Assembly (NCBI GenBank): GCA_933228895.1
Contig: OW121854.1
Span: forward strand, 135,141,926 to 135,205,925
DNA length: 64,000 nt
Reading direction: 5' to 3'
Source of the DNA: Platycnemis pennipes
Taxonomy: Eukaryota; Arthropoda; Insecta; Odonata; Platycnemididae
Shown: in pieces, positions 59,652-64,000 of the stretch
Numbering within the stretch: position 1 is the stretch's first letter
Layout: the number at the start of each line of letters is the position of its first letter
Translations under genes and position numbers: made by a program
Notes under the pieces: model-generated
Seen by the model: the letters and a program-made list of their open reading frames with translations, nothing else
Databases searched by the model: none
What the model was told of the DNA's origin: nothing

Positions 59652-61954
59652 GCAGATATTTATACATGTCCGCTGGGAACAGTATATCCTTTTCTAAACA
59701 ACAGCGAAGTTTTTATCTAAACCTGTCGTTAGTCCTATTACATTCATCCCATTTTTGAAGCATGAATTGAATAAATTGTGTGGATGACATTAGTCACAAT
59801 TTTCCTTCATTTTCATGTATTTTCCTTGATTTAAGTTACTGTGAAGACATTGCAAGGATAATTTTCCTTTGGAATACACCGAATATCCACTTGCATTGAA
59901 AATCATGACATACATTTCTTTTCGGGTCACTTTCGAGGGGTCTTTTTTTTCTTATTCAGAATTGCAATGATATGAATCACCGGAGAAGCAATCAAAATTA
60001 GGATGGAATTCCCTACGTAATACACGCAAAGTCACTGAGACAGTTGTGTAGGGAAACTTACCTCATTATCGATCTTAGTATCGTCATGTTCGGAAGGTAT
60101 TTTTCGTACTAATCCTGAAGCAGATATGAGATGCGTAAATTATCTTTATAATGAGGATGACTATAACATTCTGCGATTAGCTTTATGGTTTTTTGGCAAT
60201 GAGTTGAGGGAGTATACTAAAGTACCGTTTATATGTTCCCCTATTTGCATTCTCCAAGAATTCTATCCCTATGGAATGCATATAATAGCACATAACTTAA
60301 AATCGATCCAACAAATAATTACCTTCCTGGATACCCATATCTTTTGGTCTTGAATTTATGGTTGTTGATAACTTTTTACTCGTATTTCATGTAAGCGCTT
60401 GTTCTATTTAGCACAATTATTATTTACGAATCATAATAAGTACTTATATACGTCAAGCCTTCTATAATCCTACACATTCATGAGAGATTTTTATTTAAAG
60501 TTAATTTCGTTTAAACTTTAGTTTAAGTTTAAATTCGTAGTCAACACCCTTGACTTTGTGCAATGGTTTACATTCATAATTACAAGCTGTAAAAATGCTA
60601 GAGTAAAATAATACAGGGCCATAATTAAATTCTCATAGCAGACTTCCAAGGCGACTCTGAGCTCTAGGATTATCTAATACCCAACACTTGCTCACGATTT
60701 GAGAAACTGCAAGGTCATCAGCTCCTCCACACGATCCTTCTATCTCAACAATACCTCCCCTCCATCCCCTCTCCTCAATACCCTTCCCCTCTACTCCATT
60801 CCATCCCCTCCCCAAATTCCTTCCCCACCCCACCTCCGCCGGGATTACGGCCCTGTAGTGGCGAACTTCCGAACTATCTGCAGCTGGCTGGAGCTGATCC
60901 GTTAAGGGGGCTCTATACCACTGAAAAAAACGCGTCCGCAGACGTCTACGTGTTCTTGATTTACGACTTAAATATACTAGTTATTGCAAATCTGATTGAG
61001 CAGGACTCTAGAATAAGGATTAATACTTAGCATAAGTATTGCAGCTATGGGCGTTTCACTTTCTATGTAAATAGATCGAAAGCTGTAAAACGTAAATTTG
61101 TCCAAAATCAGGAGCTCGCCATGAAGCCTTGGACGCATATTTCTTTTAAATCTTTTCATTCAGGCTATATAACCAACCTTCATCTCCATGTTGGAACGTG
61201 GTAATGTTCCATAAAGCGTATTTTAGCGTCATAGTGAACATTCTCGTGGACCTATGCAACGCATTTTTCACGACTCCTCGATCTAAATTACGTGTTCCAT
61301 CGGCGGCGCTGCGATTTCCGCTGTCAGCCTGAGAGCGAGTGGCAGCGCTTAGGAGGGGGGAAGAGCGGGTAGGGGAGGGGTGAGCGATGAGGGGAGGTGT
61401 AGCTTTTTGGGACGCCCCTCGACCTTGTATTTCAACATGGTACGAGGCCCCCATGAAAATACCATGAGGGATAAGATTTCACAGCTGTCTTTGCTGCTCG
61501 CGCTTACTCCCAATGTGGATCGCTCGATATCGATCGATCCTTAGTAAAGGATCATATTCACTCTTCAACCAGTCCTTTTGTACTCGGATTTGTCAAATAC
61601 TTTGTCGTAGTGATTGGCGTAGACAGTGGAGAGTGGAGGGGGGTGATCATCCGAGCACCTCTAAGTTATTACTATATTACGATAAATTGTAGGTGTGTCT
61701 GTTGCCTCAATCGCGTTAATGAATCTATCATTGCTTGTCCAGGAAACGTTTCTGGAGATTATTTATTTTTTTTCCTTTGCAAATTTGCTTAAACGGTCTG
61801 TTCCTTATTGATCAAATGGTCATCCATTGCTCTCAACATAATGAAAGTACTTTATGTCTACGTTACGGTGATGCCATAATTTTGCCGGAATCTACGGTGA
61901 CAAAAGCTTACGATCCAACCGGAAGACGAATCTTCGATATAAAACTTTTTCTTC
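59652..61954. other. no gene recognised
   Basis: AT-rich with C-rich or G-rich patches near 60740-60840 and 61350-61400. No supported feature. Confidence 0.4.
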
Positions 61955-61991
61955 TAGGGAGGAAAAAACATTTTATGTTTTTTCCTCCCTA
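61955..61991. repeat. perfect hairpin, 16-bp arms, 5-nt loop
   Basis: TAGGGAGGAAAAAACA (61955-61970) and its exact reverse complement (61976-61991) around TTTTA. Confidence 0.8.
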
Positions 61992-62589
61992 AAAACTATG
62001 GGAAAACATGCTTTCTTGCATAATATCAGACATGGAAGTGATAGAGGAGAAAAGGAAAGGGGTTTTCAGCAAATTTCGTCAGATGTGTAACATGGAAATA
62101 TTTTTAAATACTGAAAACCCTAATGAAAAAATCGTATCAGTTAACAAGGCATGGTTATACTGTAAATTCCTTGTCATATCTTGTATATCGCCTCTAAGAT
62201 GTGCATTTCTTTGAACTTCTGAATTCGGTCTTCAATAGTTGACTCCTTTTTTGATAGCATTACGGGATGATCTGACCCCGCGCACATTGCTACCAACGAG
62301 TTTGTAAAATATCCCAAATACAATGATATTAAGTAGAGATCGTACTGTTAAAGTTTTCAAGTACTACCCTAATCTACTCAGACTAAAATTATGTGTTGGA
62401 AATCCAATTTAATAACCACATTTCTAAAATACCTTGGGATATCATAGATAAATATCATCTTCTCAAGTAAATAACTTCATGGCATTCTCTCTCGAGACAT
62501 GCCACCATCAAAATTCTGCTAATGTGCTTTGGAAGTATATATGCGAAGCGGGTGCCATAAACTGTGGGATAATGACAAGGGTTTAATTA
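61992..62589. other. no gene recognised
   Basis: AT-rich spacer leading into the Mutator-like remnant. Confidence 0.4.
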
Positions 62590-62880
62590 CAGGTTGCAAA
62601 TACGATATGAACTGACCAAGGATATTCACAACTAGCGGAGCTTAGTGCAGTTCTCGATATGCCGTGTATTACTCCTAGAACGTACCGAAAAATGCAATAA
62701 AACTGCATCCTAGGAATGCATGATGCTGCGTGGGAGGTGATGAGGCGTGCCGGGAAGTAGGAATATGATCTCGCCGTGCAGGCTGGAGACGTGGATACCG
62801 ATGGTATACCCTTGATAGCAGTGGCTGCCAATGGGTCTTTAAGGAAAAGATCGTATTGGACTAACTACAACTCACTTTCC
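62590..62880 (+). pseudogene. Mutator-like transposase fragment, second copy
   Basis: One frame reads LAELSAVLDMPCITPRTYRK, then two in-frame stops (TAA after KMQ, TAG after RRAGK), then AGDVDTDGIPLIAVAANGSL and RSYWTNYNSLSGV. This is the region around the first catalytic Asp, aligning with exon 2 of the 6.4-8.7 kb gene (NGDVTSTGVPFITVVADGGW). The Asp itself is replaced (AANG for VADG). Only about 95 residues remain. With the YqaJ-like sequence downstream it forms the relics of a second Mutator-like/YqaJ element of another subfamily. Confidence 0.75.
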
Positions 62881-63399
62881 GGAGTGGTACGCGAAGCTAT
62901 TTCTACTTACTTTTTTTAATTGTAATGAACTAGCGGGGGGGAGGGGGGGGGGCGTTGAATTTCAACAGCATGGAAAATATCAAAATCAATGCATTGCCTT
63001 TAAAAGCCATTTCTCCAAAAAACCTTGCATATTATTTTTAAATATTTTAGATAGCTGAATTACCCGGTGTTGCCGGAGATCATAATTTTTCATAACTCAT
63101 ATGAGGAGAGTGAGGTTGGTTCATAGTTGTCACTGTTGGTTTTACGATCTCGCTGTAGACGAAGCTCTCCTCCCTATGTAGATTGGTATTAATATGTATA
63201 TTTGCGTAAAACTCTTTTCACCATTCACATCACAACTAGCTTAGGACAGTTTTACAAAGATATCATTATATCTTGATTGGTACAATTTTACCTTATTTAA
63301 AATGCATATATCCAATTATATCAAAACCCTTTTACATGTGATAGATAACGGCAGTGCGACACAGAGGGAGAGTATTGAAAAAGTAGAAGCTATATAAAA
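62881..63399. other. spacer with a G-run; no gene
   Basis: A G-rich run of about 17 bases lies near 62935-62952. The rest is AT-rich and separates the transposase fragment from the LINE/YqaJ frame. Confidence 0.4.
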
Positions 63400-64000
63400 A
63401 TGGAGACTAAAGGAAAAATTGAAAATAGATTGCAGGCGTTCGAGATGTGGGTGTGGAGGAAGAAGGAAAATGAGCTTTGGACGGAGAGAAACGCAAATGC
63501 AGGAGTACTTGACTTCGTTTGGGAGGAGGAGGAGAAGCTGCTGGATGGGATTAGGGGAAGGCAGAGTAGGTGGCTTGAACAGGTAATGAGGGGCGATGGG
63601 TTGCTCAGAGTCGTGATAGAGGGAATAATGTTTGGCAAGCAGGGCAGGCGAAGGATGAGAATAGGTTTTATGGACGGGATGAAGAAGGGTAGGACATGCG
63701 CGGAGAGAGAGAAAGATCCTATGGGTGCAGATCAGAACTCTGCGTGCATTGAGAGTGACAATCGGGAAGTAGATGAGCACTCCAAGACCAGCCTCCTGAA
63801 ATCGCTCTCATTGAATGAAAAAGAGACAGAGGAATTAGAGGCACTAACCAGGAATCAGCGGTACTCAAGGCCGTTGATGCCTGAAAGCCTAAAAAGACTG
63901 ACAGCATCCACATTCGGCCGTGTGTGCAAATTGAGGCCCAAAGCAACCAGGACAAATACTGTGAAGTCCATTTTACGCCCATCCTTCTCGGGAAGCAAAT
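63400..64000 (+). CDS. open frame fusing a LINE C-terminus to a YqaJ-type N-terminal region
   Basis: 200 codons from the ATG at 63400 with no stop, still open at the window end. Codons 1-105 read as the C-terminal tail of an RTE-like LINE (ENRLQAFEMWVWRKKENELW, VMRGDGLLRVVIEGIMFGKQ). From about codon 130 the frame reads as the entry to a YqaJ domain: RLTASTFGRVCKLRPKATRT followed by NTVKSILRPSFSGSK, compared with RLTSSNFGV in the 6.4-kb gene. I infer that a 3' LINE fragment landed in a Mutator-like/YqaJ element and the join happens to be in frame. Whether it is expressed cannot be told. The nuclease core lies outside the window. Confidence 0.65.
   Translation, partial: METKGKIENRLQAFEMWVWRKKENELWTERNANAGVLDFVWEEEEKLLDGIRGRQSRWLEQVMRGDGLLRVVIEGIMFGKQGRRRMRIGFMDGMKKGRTCAEREKDPMGADQNSACIESDNREVDEHSKTSLLKSLSLNEKETEELEALTRNQRYSRPLMPESLKRLTASTFGRVCKLRPKATRTNTVKSILRPSFSGSK

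Noticed and set aside
1..64000. CRISPR arrays, operons or phage-type gene clusters
   Set aside because: No regularly spaced short repeats or packed same-strand genes exist; spliceosomal introns and eukaryotic retroelements dominate. The YqaJ domains are transposon-borne.

Overview
The window reads as repeat-rich, intron-bearing, AT-rich nuclear DNA of an arthropod, most likely an insect. I see no operons, ribosome binding sites, rRNA or CRISPR array. The mix of transposable elements (TEs) is typical of insects: BEL/Pao and Gypsy LTR elements, a Penelope-like element, an RTE-like non-LTR family, a second LINE family with a (TACATC)n tail, several piggyBac relatives, and tRNA-headed short repeats. 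I cannot name the species. I found no host gene that I can defend; almost every recognisable coding stretch is a TE or TE remnant, and most are broken.

Layout, left half. 1-1.8 kb: BEL/Pao pol and gag on the minus strand, running off the left edge. 6.4-8.7 kb: a minus-strand gene joining a Mutator-like DDE transposase to a YqaJ-type nuclease domain, with one clean 84-nt intron and one frameshift. 8.7-9.8 kb: the 3' half of a Penelope-like element (RT end plus GIY-YIG endonuclease), followed by a hammerhead-ribozyme-like fold. 11-12.3 kb: a tRNA-headed SINE and a Tc1/mariner-like remnant. 15.3-17.3 kb: a THAP-like exon remnant and a BEL/Pao 3' end with polypurine tract and LTR. 18.1-21.4 kb: a piggyBac-like remnant with palindromes near both ends and a promoter plus splice donor at its 5' end. 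21.9 and 31.6 kb: two nearly identical arms in inverted orientation. 23.3-28.8 kb: RTE-like copies with a nested LINE, an inverted endonuclease pair and a piggyBac remnant.

Layout, right half. 30.4-39.8 kb: (TACATC)n LINE copies, another RTE-like copy, and a Gypsy pol split by a 1.77-kb unidentified block. 41-42 kb: a duplicated, partly split repeat. 43.6 kb: a perfect 30-bp-stem hairpin. 49.6 kb: a hAT-like MITE. 50.5-52.2 kb: an internally deleted RTE-like copy. 55.9-58.4 kb: a piggyBac element with a 314-bp MITE inserted at a TA inside its transposase. 58.9-59.7 kb: a broken TE-type protein. 62.6-64 kb: a second Mutator-like/YqaJ pair, here with a LINE fragment fused in frame to the YqaJ part.

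Nothing here looks like a working multi-gene pathway. The most interesting points are the repeated pairing of a Mutator-like transposase with a YqaJ nuclease, the LINE-YqaJ fusion frame at the right edge, the hammerhead-like fold, the inverted arms about 9.5 kb apart, and several perfect hairpins that abut or match retroelement tails. All family calls come from reading the translated sequence; none was checked against a database.
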